Assembly (NCBI GenBank): GCA_014801785.1
Contig: JAAVDN010000009.1
Coordinates: 1-64,000 of the forward strand
Source: Bacteroides sp.
Lineage (GTDB): Bacteria > Bacteroidota > Bacteroidia > Bacteroidales > Muribaculaceae
DNA: 64,000 nucleotides
Direction: 5' to 3'
The notes beneath the pieces were generated by a model that was not told where the DNA came from, ran no database searches, and worked only from the letters and a program-made list of their open reading frames with translations. Below, in pieces: positions 1 through 9,880 of the stretch (the stretch's first letter is position 1; the number at the start of each line of letters is the position of its first letter). Both the position numbers and the translations under genes were made by a program.

Positions 1-105
1 ACCATCGGAATAATCCCGCCATCCGTCGTAACACACGATGCTTCCAGTTGAAGGAGATTCAAACCCGTTGAGCCAATCCTCGCTTTTATAGTAGGTTTCG
101 TTCAT
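1..105 (-). CDS. hypothetical protein, truncated by window edge (MNETYYKSEDWLNGFESPSTG...)
   Basis: open minus frame with ATG at 105, overlaps next ORF. Confidence 0.4.
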   Translation of the reverse strand, partial: MNETYYKSEDWLNGFESPSTGSIVCYDGWRDYSDG

Positions 106-359
106 CTTCCACCTCCTTTTCCGCATTTGCAGTCAGGGTCGTGGACGATGGATGCTCCGCCGTAGCCGTAACTATGCCTATCCCAAGATGATTTCTTGTA
201 GAATCGATAGCAAATATAGGAGTGGCCATGGAAATAGAGAATCTCCATCTGTTGACCGTCGGAAGGTATCTCGTTACCTTCTCGGTTGCTATACTTGAAG
301 CCGCAGAATATTATCACTGCGGCGAATGCCATTAGGGCGAGTTTTATCTTATTTTTCAT
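102..359 (-). CDS. small exported or membrane protein
   Basis: N-terminal hydrophobic segment MKNKIKLALMAFAAVIIFCGF; ORF track. Confidence 0.6.
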   Translation of the reverse strand: MKNKIKLALMAFAAVIIFCGFKYSNREGNEIPSDGQQMEILYFHGHSYICYRFYKKSSWDRHSYGYGGASIVHDPDCKCGKGGGR

Positions 360-362
360 TCT

Positions 363-728
363 TCAATCGGTGTTATGGTTATTCTTAAATGTCAGCTTCA
401 TCAGACAGCCGAGGCATCCAAACTCTACTTCGTCATACCCCCTGCGTCTATACCATTCAAGCACCCAACGCGGAGTGTCGCGAGAATCCCATTCGAGATA
501 GACTGCATCAACTCCCGCTCTTCGGGCAAGTTCCTCAGCGGTGTTCATCAGTGCAGTGGCTGCTCCGCTCTTACGGCACTCTTCTTCCACCCACAGATTA
601 TGAATGCAGGCTTTCACTCCACCGTCCACATGTCCATCGGGATAGATGTCAAGCTGACAGTTTCCACACTCTGTTGTGAGGAGATATAGGGTGCGTGTGT
701 ACCACGTCTGTTTTTGTATCTGTATCAT
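363..728 (-). CDS. GNAT-family acetyltransferase-like protein
   Basis: ACIHNLWVEEECRKSGAATALMNTAEELARRAGVDAVYLEW...RRRGYDEV resembles the GNAT acetyl-CoA motif. Confidence 0.72.
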   Translation of the reverse strand: MIQIQKQTWYTRTLYLLTTECGNCQLDIYPDGHVDGGVKACIHNLWVEEECRKSGAATALMNTAEELARRAGVDAVYLEWDSRDTPRWVLEWYRRRGYDEVEFGCLGCLMKLTFKNNHNTD

Positions 729-733
729 ATCTC

Positions 734-934
734 TCAGTCTTTAAGTTCTACGGCCTCGTCCTTCCATGACAACTCCCTGCCTATAAGTTTGGCTATTGAA
801 CCGGGAGGAAGTCCAATCGCGAAATGATTTCTTGATGCATAGTAACTGGAAGACCAATATCGGTCATCGCGTCTATAAGGTTTATATCTAAAAATCAACT
901 CTTGACCATCGGGGTCAACTGCTAAAAATGCCAT
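734..934 (-). CDS. hypothetical protein
   Basis: ORF in compact operon. Confidence 0.5.
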   Translation of the reverse strand: MAFLAVDPDGQELIFRYKPYRRDDRYWSSSYYASRNHFAIGLPPGSIAKLIGRELSWKDEAVELKD

Positions 935-935
935 A

Positions 936-1313
936 TCACTTATCTTTAAGGTTAATGTCTCCGTTGTCTATCACCCAGCATAGGAGCTGGTAGAGCGCGT
1001 CTATGAGTTCAGGAGAGGAATTTTTACCGCAATCATCATTAGGAATGAATGTTTGTTTCCAAGAATGTATGTACTCCTTATCCCATTTGCCATATTGTGC
1101 AAAATACAGTTTATCTGTTGATATGATTGTCAGACATTGATGGTTTATCTCTTTCGGCAGGATTAAGAGGAGATCGGTAAGAGAGAATATTAACTTCTCT
1201 ACATAATGATTACCACTCTCATCAGCCACAACATCTATGTAGCTTGCCATCTTCGGGTCAACGCCCAATTCAATCAGGCATTGACTCTCTTCGGGGGTTA
1301 GTGTTGTCTTCAT
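936..1313 (-). CDS. hypothetical protein
   Basis: ORF track; start moved to internal Met MKTTLTPEE. Confidence 0.6.
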   Translation of the reverse strand: MKTTLTPEESQCLIELGVDPKMASYIDVVADESGNHYVEKLIFSLTDLLLILPKEINHQCLTIISTDKLYFAQYGKWDKEYIHSWKQTFIPNDDCGKNSSPELIDALYQLLCWVIDNGDINLKDK

Positions 1314-1314
1314 A

Positions 1315-1746
1315 TCAGTAGTTTGATGAATATTTGACTTCTGTCCCACTATCACCACCTATCGGGTTGGGGAATCCGTATTTCTCGGCGGTCGCCTTAA
1401 ACAAAGGAAGACCATATTGTGCATAGTCATCTTCATCCCAGTCTTCAAGACCTTCTTCAAGTATCTTATTCCATCTCAGCACCACTTCAAACATAAGGCT
1501 TGAGGATATACCTCGTTGGTCAAGGGCTTTCTCGAATCCGAACGCAACGTCTGATTCGAGTTGTATGAGGATATTTTCCCGCGTCCATTCTTTAGGTGCG
1601 GGCCATGAATGACCTTCGGACGGCTTCCACCCTATTTGCGAGGCTTGCTCTTCTGTAAGAAAATCAGAAAATCTCCTTCCGAATCTATCGTCAAGAAACA
1701 TTCTCCATTCCTCATAGTTGTTTAAAATTTCTTTTATTGTCTTCAT
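1315..1746 (-). CDS. hypothetical protein
   Basis: ORF track; start moved to MKTIKEILNN. Confidence 0.6.
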   Translation of the reverse strand: MKTIKEILNNYEEWRMFLDDRFGRRFSDFLTEEQASQIGWKPSEGHSWPAPKEWTRENILIQLESDVAFGFEKALDQRGISSSLMFEVVLRWNKILEEGLEDWDEDDYAQYGLPLFKATAEKYGFPNPIGGDSGTEVKYSSNY

Positions 1747-2009
1747 ATCTCTTCTTTTATGAATTGTTCTACTGGGATTTTTGCAGACACTCTCGATGGA
1801 TAATACGCTGTCTTTTCCCATTGGATTACACCTTTGGTACTTGTGTGAAGTTTTGAGTTTGCACGAGCACTTACGGGAATATAGCCATCGGTGAAATAAC
1901 TGAAAGCGTTACCTCCCGTAGTGTAGACCTTACCGTGCTTGCTCAGATTGACTTCTCCGGGCTTATAGTAAAGTCCTGTCGGGACGTGTTTGATTCTGTA
2001 TGGTTTCAT
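1743..2009 (-). CDS. hypothetical protein
   Basis: ORF track, overlapping start/stop with neighbours. Confidence 0.6.
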   Translation of the reverse strand: MKPYRIKHVPTGLYYKPGEVNLSKHGKVYTTGGNAFSYFTDGYIPVSARANSKLHTSTKGVIQWEKTAYYPSRVSAKIPVEQFIKEEI

Positions 2010-2281
2010 TTCTTTTCCTCCTCAAAAAGACGTTCCCACATAAGTCGAAACGCTGGTTCATTTATAACGTGGTCTGCTTTAAGTGCATCATCCACAATTC
2101 CTTTCCATTCCTTTATTTTGCTTTTCGGAACGATGCAGTAGCCCTTCAAAAGAAAGGTCACAACTGATTCAAAATCTCCCTCAGCATTGCACATATCATC
2201 TTCTTTAAAAGGATAGTCCTCATCACCGAAAATATCTTCGGCATACTGCTCAGCGAGTTTCTTTATGTCTTCTACTTTCAT
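2006..2281 (-). CDS. hypothetical protein
   Basis: ORF track, overlapping start/stop. Confidence 0.6.
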   Translation of the reverse strand: MKVEDIKKLAEQYAEDIFGDEDYPFKEDDMCNAEGDFESVVTFLLKGYCIVPKSKIKEWKGIVDDALKADHVINEPAFRLMWERLFEEEKK

Positions 2282-2293
2282 TGTTTTTCGGTT

Positions 2294-2743
2294 TTAGGGG
2301 TGAAGTCGGGGTATTTCACCAGTTATATCTCTCCAGATTTCCTCATCCGTTGGTCGGTCAGGATTGCACAAAATCCTTTCCTGAAACTCAGTCTGTTCTT
2401 TAAGAAGGTCGGAGGCCTTGATATTTGGGGTTGGCGTGAGTTTGATTTCAACGCAAAGTGGCTCAGAACCATATTGCACATCCGGGAATAAGTCCGGAGG
2501 CAATAAGTTAAAATTATCGGCCATACTGGGATAGCTATGAGTCAGCTTTAATTCGCCGGACAAACCTCGTGATACATATCCAAGCATAACGAAAGATGTT
2601 GGCTCATCTTTGGCCGGGAAAAGTGGACCACAATGTTTTTGAAAGTCCTGTTTCATAGCCTCAAACTCTTCTTTAGTATATGGATGGTTTTGTCTGAAAA
2701 GAAGCATACCATCATAGGGTTTGGGTTGAGTATTTTTAGCCAT
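2294..2743 (-). CDS. hypothetical protein
   Basis: ORF track; start moved to MAKNTQPKPYDG. Confidence 0.6.
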   Translation of the reverse strand: MAKNTQPKPYDGMLLFRQNHPYTKEEFEAMKQDFQKHCGPLFPAKDEPTSFVMLGYVSRGLSGELKLTHSYPSMADNFNLLPPDLFPDVQYGSEPLCVEIKLTPTPNIKASDLLKEQTEFQERILCNPDRPTDEEIWRDITGEIPRLHP

Positions 2744-3248
2744 TGTTTGATACAATTTTGATAGGTGAAAACTGACAATGCGTTGGATTATATTTTTGCT
2801 CCAACACCTCTCCAATTTTACAAGGTATTGTACCATCAATTACCCCATCAAAAAACCTATAAAGTGCATGACATCCCTGGCTTGTTTCATCAGCTATCTC
2901 AATATATTGTATATTTTCACATACATCTGAATGATTATTTTGGGCTGCTCTATACATTCTTCGGAAGCGTTGTTCTTTGTCGCAGATGGTTTTACACTCA
3001 TCAAGAAGTATCAAACCATCTTTCAGGTCTTTGATAGCTTTATCTGATTTTATTGTTAAGTCATGTAAAACAGCATCATCCCCTTTTTCAATAATGAATT
3101 TTGTTAAGCAATTTGATGTCTTACGAAGTTCATATTGGGGTTGGCGTATAATAGCTCTATATGGAGCATTGTAAGAAGGATCCTCTGCCGGAGGCGTAAT
3201 GGTTAACTCTGTTTCAAAAACGCCGGTGGAATATATGATTTGTTTCAT
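2736..3248 (-). CDS. hypothetical protein
   Basis: ORF track. Confidence 0.6.
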   Translation of the reverse strand: MKQIIYSTGVFETELTITPPAEDPSYNAPYRAIIRQPQYELRKTSNCLTKFIIEKGDDAVLHDLTIKSDKAIKDLKDGLILLDECKTICDKEQRFRRMYRAAQNNHSDVCENIQYIEIADETSQGCHALYRFFDGVIDGTIPCKIGEVLEQKYNPTHCQFSPIKIVSNNG

Positions 3249-3257
3249 GTCAGTACC

Positions 3258-3743
3258 TCATTTTTTAGTCCAGTTGAATATTCTTTTCACGATATTTCTA
3301 AAGAACTTAAATCTCTTTAGGCGTTTTTCAGATGCTTGGAGTTTTGGATTTGAAACATTTCCTTGCGCATCCAATATTTCATCAGACAAAACATAGTGGT
3401 ATCTAACACAATACGAGGTAATTTCCACCATATAATCTATATAAGCGAACACCCCTCCATCACCTGCATTTCCGAGAAAAATCTTATCACCACTTTTAAG
3501 GTCTCGATTTTCCCAATAATAGCCATGAACTCTATCGTCTGGATGAAAGGTAACAATATTATGTTCCCTATTTACCCAGCCGTCATTACACCAATATGCT
3601 TTTACGCCCAATTCCATCATTTTAGCGTGAAACGCATCACATTCAGCATAAAATTTCCTATCAGCTCTTATAATATCGTCGAGAACTGAGAGATCATGCA
3701 CAATAGTTGTTTGTCCGTATCGACCTCGTATTGTTACACTCAT
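3258..3743 (-). CDS. hypothetical protein
   Basis: ORF track. Confidence 0.6.
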   Translation of the reverse strand: MSVTIRGRYGQTTIVHDLSVLDDIIRADRKFYAECDAFHAKMMELGVKAYWCNDGWVNREHNIVTFHPDDRVHGYYWENRDLKSGDKIFLGNAGDGGVFAYIDYMVEITSYCVRYHYVLSDEILDAQGNVSNPKLQASEKRLKRFKFFRNIVKRIFNWTKK

Positions 3744-4000
3744 ATCTTTTTCTGATGTTTGAGTCTGGTAATGGCATCCTTCTTAGAGAATGCCATTACC
3801 TTATGACCTTTGATTGAAAACTCGCGTAGTTGCCGGCTGTCAGTTACTTTTATTGGGGTCTTAGAAAACCCATTGCCGGAATCAGGAACAGGAATGGGAT
3901 AACGCTTACGCTGGCCGTACCGATAGTAATTATCGGCACTTTGAGCTTGTACCATAGCCGTCCCCATCATCGCTAAGAATAATTTGCTTCGACTATTCAT
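3740..4000 (-). CDS. hypothetical protein
   Basis: ORF track. Confidence 0.55.
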   Translation of the reverse strand: MNSRSKLFLAMMGTAMVQAQSADNYYRYGQRKRYPIPVPDSGNGFSKTPIKVTDSRQLREFSIKGHKVMAFSKKDAITRLKHQKKI

Positions 4001-4011
4001 TCGATATAGAG

Positions 4012-4260
4012 TTAAGCCGTAGCATAATATGCTTTCACAAATTTATCCATCTGCCGACGAGCCTCCGCCTTAGCTTCTTCCACAGAAGTGAAATAGTCCA
4101 TCGGCACTTCAACCTTATGGATGACTTTACGCACAAGACGCTTCAGAAAGCGTGTCCGACGCATATAAAATACCTCGCCCAGTACGACGAGTTCCATATA
4201 GTCGCCGGTGTTATGACAAACATAAGTTACATCTACGGAGGTTACAAGTTGTTTCTTCAT
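4012..4260 (-). CDS. hypothetical protein
   Basis: ORF track. Confidence 0.6.
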   Translation of the reverse strand: MKKQLVTSVDVTYVCHNTGDYMELVVLGEVFYMRRTRFLKRLVRKVIHKVEVPMDYFTSVEEAKAEARRQMDKFVKAYYATA

Positions 4261-4523
4261 TGTTCAGAGTAGTATTTACATGGCTTCTTACGAGCCGTTA
4301 TACGTTTATGAGTTTTGAAGCAATACATTGTCTTATCTTTCAGCACATCATAGTGCTTACAATGAGAGCAATGAGGTGTGAGGACAAGAGGAAGGGCCTT
4401 ATCATCTTCTGGAGTGGCATCTCTGATTTCAGTCCAGCCAATACCTACCCATTGAAGAACCTTGCCTCCCATCACGATACAATAATCTGCATCGACAATA
4501 CACTGAGGTGGATTTGCTGACAT
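4257..4523 (-). CDS. hypothetical Cys-containing protein
   Basis: ORF with CSHCKHYD...CFKTHKRITARKKPCKYY. Confidence 0.6.
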   Translation of the reverse strand: MSANPPQCIVDADYCIVMGGKVLQWVGIGWTEIRDATPEDDKALPLVLTPHCSHCKHYDVLKDKTMYCFKTHKRITARKKPCKYYSEQ

Positions 4524-4567
4524 TTTGATTTGCCCTCTCAGTCAAAAGATGTCAAAATACTTAACTT

Positions 4568-5383
4568 TCATTCTGATAGCCCTTCCACTCCCAATAAGTT
4601 TCGTGCAACTTGAATCTTGATGTTCTCGGAGGTGAGAAATTTCTTTCCCAGGGCACACTTACAACAGGGTTTTGCGTCTCTGAGATTATTGAAAATTTCA
4701 AGCATATAGTCATCATTGACATTGCCGAATGAAGGACAAAGATGAGACTCTGAGAGGTGTACGTTACCCTTATAATCCACACAAGGCTTGCACATCACTC
4801 CAGGTTGGCGATCCAAGCCAGCAAGCTTTCTGGTAGGGCTGGTTTGTTTGAACAGTAGATGACCACTCAGACAGGACATGTGGTAACGATTGCTGGCGAT
4901 CTCGGCCTGAGCCTCCTCATTGGTTTTAGCTCTCCCTAAGTCCTGCATACTCAGAATATCATGAGTATCAACCTTTACTTTGGGAATGGAACCTATTTCA
5001 TCTTTATACTTAATAATGAATGGAGCGTCCCTATACCATTTAGGATTGGTATAGACCTGCATAGCGACATAATGGTCAAGTTTTGCCAGCTTCTCCATTT
5101 CTTCTTTGCGCTCAGGAAACCATGTGCCGTTGGAAGCTACAGCAAAGCCTCCTATAGTTTTGCCGCTTTTGATGAAACGGTTTAGAGTCTCACAAAACTC
5201 ATAGAACTGGGGATGCTCACTCGGTTCTCCACCGGTTATGACGTAGGAGCTCACGCCCAAAAATCGGGCAAATCTTAGAGCGTTTTTGAAAGTGGCCATA
5301 TCCATGTGCTCACCCTGGGGATGTGAGCATTGCATACAATGGGAACAGCCCTCGTAGCATTTATTTGTTATCTGTATCAGCAT
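4568..5383 (-). CDS. radical SAM domain protein with extra C-terminal Cys clusters
   Basis: CYEGCSHC (CxxxCxxC) followed by VITGGEPSEHPQF; C-terminal CKPC and CCKC. Confidence 0.85.
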   Translation of the reverse strand: MLIQITNKCYEGCSHCMQCSHPQGEHMDMATFKNALRFARFLGVSSYVITGGEPSEHPQFYEFCETLNRFIKSGKTIGGFAVASNGTWFPERKEEMEKLAKLDHYVAMQVYTNPKWYRDAPFIIKYKDEIGSIPKVKVDTHDILSMQDLGRAKTNEEAQAEIASNRYHMSCLSGHLLFKQTSPTRKLAGLDRQPGVMCKPCVDYKGNVHLSESHLCPSFGNVNDDYMLEIFNNLRDAKPCCKCALGKKFLTSENIKIQVARNLLGVEGLSE

Positions 5384-5576
5384 AGTCCTTTGCTATTAAA
5401 ACTGGTTGAACTTCAGGAATTGGTTTATCTGTGAGTTGAGGATTACTTTCAATTTGATCTGAGAGATCTTCATACTCCACATCAATTATTTCGCGTTCAG
5501 GCTGTCTTGGAAAACCAAATAATTGTTGGGTTGACAAGGCTCCTAAACCGTATAAGTCAATTATAGTTCTGCGCAT
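5361..5576 (-). CDS. small protein overlapping the radical SAM gene
   Basis: MRRTIIDLYGLGALSTQQLFGFPRQPEREIIDVEYEDL...; start chosen at internal Met after the RNase H stop. Confidence 0.5.
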   Translation of the reverse strand: MRRTIIDLYGLGALSTQQLFGFPRQPEREIIDVEYEDLSDQIESNPQLTDKPIPEVQPVLIAKDYADTDNK

Positions 5577-5577
5577 A

Positions 5578-5973
5578 TCATTTATTACCGAAGTCAGCAG
5601 GAATCTCGCCCCATTGACGATTGTCCCATTTAACAATCTTGATTTCATCCACCCAGTAAGCCATTGCTCTCAGATATATCTCAGCTTTCATCAGTTTGGC
5701 ATTTCGCTTGCCGGAAGCAGTACGTTTGTTTCTGAACCAACTTATAGCGGTCGTACTGTCTGAGAAGATGACTTTCGGCTGGAAGTCATTGTCGATGATA
5801 TATTTGACAGCCTCAACTATTGCAAGGAACTCTCCGATATTTATGGTTTGATTGCCAAGGTCGGTATAGAAGAGTGTTTTACCAGTTTTCAGGTCCACAC
5901 CCTGAAACTCTGTTTTGCGATTCTTCATTGAGTGGGCTGCATCTACGGCAACACCCTCATTGAGACTAATCAT
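5578..5973 (-). CDS. RNase HI-like protein
   Basis: VDAAHSMKNRKTEFQGVD...INIGEFLAIVEAVKYI...VIFSDSTTAISWFRNKRT matches the RNase HI fold order. Confidence 0.8.
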   Translation of the reverse strand: MISLNEGVAVDAAHSMKNRKTEFQGVDLKTGKTLFYTDLGNQTINIGEFLAIVEAVKYIIDNDFQPKVIFSDSTTAISWFRNKRTASGKRNAKLMKAEIYLRAMAYWVDEIKIVKWDNRQWGEIPADFGNK

Positions 5974-5998
5974 ATCAAGATAGTTATGTTACACTGCT

Positions 5999-6751
5999 TT
6001 AATCATTTAAGATGAAATCCGGGAAACGGAATTTCTTTCTTTGTGCTTTGGAGAGAGAAATATATATCTTTGCGTATTTCACCATTTCGGCTTGCTTCTC
6101 ATCCAGCATATCCATCGTGACAAAGGTGTTTGCCTGAAGGGTTCTGTGTCGTTTGCTCCATTGAAGCAATGCCACTCCGTCATTGACCGGGCCAAAGATG
6201 TGAACTTTGTCTCTAAATACCGATTTGGTTTCGATCCAAGTCATTGTCAGGTTACGCTTCATATAGATACCTATGACATCAATGATGTTCTTAGCCATAG
6301 TAAGTTGGCTCCTGGTTTGCCAGTCACACACCTTAAGAAAGCGTTCTTGGTAGCGTTGGAAAAAATGAGGATTGTATTTTATGGCTTGCTTACTTTCAGT
6401 ATAGAAAGCGATTGCTGCGACACCATTGCAGGTATTCATCAGTCCGATATGGAAAGATGACCAATCCCATTTTTTCGTTTTTCCGACACCGGTTTGAAAA
6501 TAAACCAATATCCCCAGATAGGAATTGCCACGAAATGAGTTAAATAATTTAGTCATTATGACTTGTGGCTGCTTGTGATGTTTCCATAGATACCGTGCCA
6601 CATAATCCGACTTATCAAAGCGCAGAGTCTTGACTTGAATGTCTGGAAGATCTAAACGATATTCATCCAGCAATTCATCACTTGACATTGTTTCTTCAAA
6701 CATTGGATTGGGATTGTTCGTATAGCCTCTTGACCATACAAGCGTTATCAA
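5999..6751 (-). CDS. hypothetical protein
   Basis: ORF track. Confidence 0.65.
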   Translation of the reverse strand: MITLVWSRGYTNNPNPMFEETMSSDELLDEYRLDLPDIQVKTLRFDKSDYVARYLWKHHKQPQVIMTKLFNSFRGNSYLGILVYFQTGVGKTKKWDWSSFHIGLMNTCNGVAAIAFYTESKQAIKYNPHFFQRYQERFLKVCDWQTRSQLTMAKNIIDVIGIYMKRNLTMTWIETKSVFRDKVHIFGPVNDGVALLQWSKRHRTLQANTFVTMDMLDEKQAEMVKYAKIYISLSKAQRKKFRFPDFILND

Positions 6752-7223
6752 TAAAATCTTCTGCCACGCTCATCGCATTTTCAAGGTCATGCCGGCTACG
6801 GAGAATGTCTGCGATGGATTTAATATCATTTTTACGCTTCTCCTTGCTGGAGGGGTCATAAATATATTCCTTGTTACCGAATGTGACTCGTATTAGGAAT
6901 ATATTGTTGCGACAGATTGTCGCTATAGTTCCAGGGAACTTGATGATTGTTGCGGATTTGGCTATAAACCCTCCCTCGTTACGCATCGGTACCAGCGAAC
7001 AACTGTAAAGCGTATTAGGGATAATGTCTTTGAATATAGCTGTATCAACAAACACAATTTTCTTTTTACTCTCAGTTTCTCTACATCCTCTCCAACTTCC
7101 ATTGGATTTGACGACGAAACCATAGAGTTTATCTGCTACGTTATCAAGCCCTTTGTAGAACTTGATATTGGTTTTTATTCTTTGTGCCATATTATATTGC
7201 TGTTTATCAATTAGGGCATACAA
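6696..7223 (-). CDS. hypothetical protein
   Basis: ORF track. Confidence 0.6.
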   Translation of the reverse strand: MYALIDKQQYNMAQRIKTNIKFYKGLDNVADKLYGFVVKSNGSWRGCRETESKKKIVFVDTAIFKDIIPNTLYSCSLVPMRNEGGFIAKSATIIKFPGTIATICRNNIFLIRVTFGNKEYIYDPSSKEKRKNDIKSIADILRSRHDLENAMSVAEDFIDNACMVKRLYEQSQSNV

Positions 7224-7224
7224 A

Positions 7225-7257
7225 AAGGCCCTGCACCGAGTAATAGTGCAGAGCCTT
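7225..7257 (-). terminator. intrinsic terminator
   Basis: AAGGCTCTGCAC-TATTACTCG-GTGCAGGGCCTT followed by T tract on minus strand. Confidence 0.75.
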
Positions 7258-7301
7258 CAGGAAGATTTATTAATAAACCTTAAATTTGTTGTCTATTTTG
7301 G

Positions 7302-7577
7302 TTAATAATCACTAACCTTGTCTTGAATTAGTTGAGCTACTGATGGGATGATGAATCTTCCAGAGGAGTCACGCTGTTGAATCAGTTGAAATGATTTACC
7401 AATCCCTAACTCCGGCATAGAGTCGGTTGTGGTAACATTTAGACCATCTGGATTAGATTCAACGATCAGGAACTCATCTTTTTTATCCGAGTCGTTATAG
7501 TGTCGGATGATGAGAATTTCATCATCCTGAACCCCTAAATATTGCCATACTTGCTGGATTTTGAATGTTATGTTCAT
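7302..7577 (-). CDS. hypothetical protein
   Basis: ORF track. Confidence 0.6.
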   Translation of the reverse strand: MNITFKIQQVWQYLGVQDDEILIIRHYNDSDKKDEFLIVESNPDGLNVTTTDSMPELGIGKSFQLIQQRDSSGRFIIPSVAQLIQDKVSDY

Positions 7578-7597
7578 ATCAAACTGCTTTTAATCAA

Positions 7598-7999
7598 TTA
7601 TAGTTCCAATGTATCTGCAAAACAGTTGGAACAAAAACCTTTTGTTCTGTTATACTGAGACTTGCCAATGCGTTTGCCGCACCTATTACAGAACAAGAGA
7701 GATTCATTCCTTCCATGAAGAATGTCTTTGAGATTTTGCTGACTGATATTGTATTCTCGTGACAACGCTCTCAGCACTTCAGGGAAGTTATAATTCTTGT
7801 CCTGATGTTCCAGCCAATGCAATCCGCTTGTCAGTCTTTCATAATCGGCCCTGATTAAGAGATTGCGAATGTATGTGGCATTGAGAAGCCTCTGAGCGTT
7901 AAGGCGATCCAATAATGCAATCTCAATGCCAAACATATCACTCGCTTTTTCAAGATCTTTTGGGCGAAGGGTAAATTGAACGGTATCGGCCAACCCCAT
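7598..7999 (-). CDS. hypothetical protein with C-terminal zinc ribbon
   Basis: CNRCGKRIGKSQYNRTKGFCSNCF. Confidence 0.65.
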   Translation of the reverse strand: MGLADTVQFTLRPKDLEKASDMFGIEIALLDRLNAQRLLNATYIRNLLIRADYERLTSGLHWLEHQDKNYNFPEVLRALSREYNISQQNLKDILHGRNESLLFCNRCGKRIGKSQYNRTKGFCSNCFADTLEL

Positions 8000-8000
8000 G

Positions 8001-8297
8001 TCAAACCTTCTTGAAAGAGATGGTCAGAACCACGTCATAATGCTCATCCTGCTTAATGGCGTCAAAAGCGTCTGCAAGCATATTGAGCATAACTCGGTTG
8101 CTGTCATCGTGCGACATATTCTTCCAGTCCAGCCCCATTTCATCAGAAATGGCCTTTGCGCTCTCATAATGAGGGCTATCTTCGGGAATTTCATTTACAT
8201 CGTAAGGAGCTTCTTCTCCGAATAAGAATTTAGATAACTGAAAGAAGTTTCCAATAGCTTTCTGGGATTGTTCAAGAACCTCTTTTTTAGTTGCCAT
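8001..8297 (-). CDS. hypothetical protein
   Basis: ORF track. Confidence 0.6.
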   Translation of the reverse strand: MATKKEVLEQSQKAIGNFFQLSKFLFGEEAPYDVNEIPEDSPHYESAKAISDEMGLDWKNMSHDDSNRVMLNMLADAFDAIKQDEHYDVVLTISFKKV

Positions 8298-8328
8298 AAT
8301 TGTATTTAATATTATGACACTGCTTTCA

Positions 8329-8772
8329 TCACTTTAGATCAAACGTCAACTCGCAATAGATAACCTCGCACACTGCCAGGAGGGTTTTGATTGAAAGAGG
8401 AATGACATATTTACGACCATCTGCTTCTTCTTTCAGGCGTTCAAGATCTTCGGGTACCAAAGATTTGGGCGGTGTATAATGGACTCCAGTCTTTCGATAG
8501 ACCAACTTATGATCAACTTTATATCGTTTCATAAGAAGATCCAATACCTTGTGAACGTCCAGCACAGATTCAGGATAGAAGCGATCCTCCGTGGCCATAT
8601 CCGTCATCACGAACTTCAAGTTCATATCCTGACAGAATAAAATTAAATTTTGGACTGGATAGTTGCTTCTTGCTAACTCTATGGATTGTACGGCATAAGG
8701 TGTCAAACTCCCTGTATAGGCAGCTCCGTTGGTAGCGGTTTTAATTCTATTTGCAAGTTGTTCCTGATTCAT
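8329..8772 (-). CDS. hypothetical protein
   Basis: ORF track. Confidence 0.6.
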   Translation of the reverse strand: MNQEQLANRIKTATNGAAYTGSLTPYAVQSIELARSNYPVQNLILFCQDMNLKFVMTDMATEDRFYPESVLDVHKVLDLLMKRYKVDHKLVYRKTGVHYTPPKSLVPEDLERLKEEADGRKYVIPLSIKTLLAVCEVIYCELTFDLK

Positions 8773-9116
8773 CTATGAATAGTCTGTTTGATCGTGTTCA
8801 CTATCTTAATAACGTCGTCTTTGACCGATTTGTATGAAAACTTATCGGTCGATTGGCATTTGTCGATAAGAACTTCCAATTCTCCGCTGGCGTCATTCAG
8901 GTCAGACACATTATCTGTCATCGCATCATTGACCGCAGACCACTGTAGTGATTCTGGCCGGTTGTCAAGAGCTTCTTCCTCTTCATCGGCACATCTCTGA
9001 ACATCAGATTGAGCTTTCTGAAGAATTGTCAGGGCCTCTGCTTTTTCAACCGGGTCTCTCAGTCTTGCCAAGCCGTCAAGAACGGCATGAAGAACATTTC
9101 GCCTTTGTCTATTCAT
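8769..9116 (-). CDS. hypothetical protein
   Basis: ORF track. Confidence 0.6.
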   Translation of the reverse strand: MNRQRRNVLHAVLDGLARLRDPVEKAEALTILQKAQSDVQRCADEEEEALDNRPESLQWSAVNDAMTDNVSDLNDASGELEVLIDKCQSTDKFSYKSVKDDVIKIVNTIKQTIHR

Positions 9117-9205
9117 ATTGGTTGGTAGTTACTGAAAGACACTGCAAAATTACAAAAATTCTACAGTGTCTCCCAGAGTTATTTAACTTAGATGTTAATA
9201 GATAT

Positions 9206-9784
9206 TCATTCACAGATTATTAACTCTTTGGCATAGGGGAGCGTTGAAATCCATTCACAGAACAATCTCCATTCCGGGAGTTTGTGATTTTTGCGCTGAA
9301 GGTATATTGTGCGAAGCTGCTCATAGTTGGTGGAAACTCGCATAAAGAGCATAATACCTTGCGGACAGTTTGAGAGGACTGTCATAAAGTTTTCTTCAGT
9401 CTTATTCTCATTGTATGCTTGGATAAGCCGCTTCATTTGGTTAATGGTTGTCTGAGTAACATACTGGTTACAGCATTTGTCGAAATCCATCTGCATCAGA
9501 CGGTGCATCTTGGATGATGAGGTCACAATATCAAACCAATGATAACGCTGCATCTCCGGCGAGATATAGTTAGGATATTCAATATCGAAGCTGACGCGAA
9601 TACCAGTGCGGAAATTAGCATGACACCTTACTTCACCTTTGGAGGCCTGACAGAGCTTTTTAGCACGTCCAAGACTGGCTTCAAACTCTTCTTTGGTGTA
9701 CTGAGGGAGTTCCAGTCTCATTGCATTACGGCAGGCTATTATCGACTCTTCCAAGTCATACACTTTTACATTTGTTACTTTCAT
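9206..9784 (-). CDS. hypothetical protein
   Basis: ORF track. Confidence 0.6.
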   Translation of the reverse strand: MKVTNVKVYDLEESIIACRNAMRLELPQYTKEEFEASLGRAKKLCQASKGEVRCHANFRTGIRVSFDIEYPNYISPEMQRYHWFDIVTSSSKMHRLMQMDFDKCCNQYVTQTTINQMKRLIQAYNENKTEENFMTVLSNCPQGIMLFMRVSTNYEQLRTIYLQRKNHKLPEWRLFCEWISTLPYAKELIICE

Positions 9785-9832
9785 ATTTATTAGTTGCTAT
9801 TTTCAGTTGCGTTTATCAGGTATAACATAATA

Positions 9833-9876
9833 GAGGGATTAACCTCTCATCATTTGTAAAAAAAAGTTAATCCCTC
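9833..9876 (-). terminator. 11-bp inverted repeat, likely terminator
   Basis: GAGGGATTAAC ... GTTAATCCCTC just after the stop of 9881-10216. Confidence 0.45.
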
Positions 9877-9880
9877 ATTT

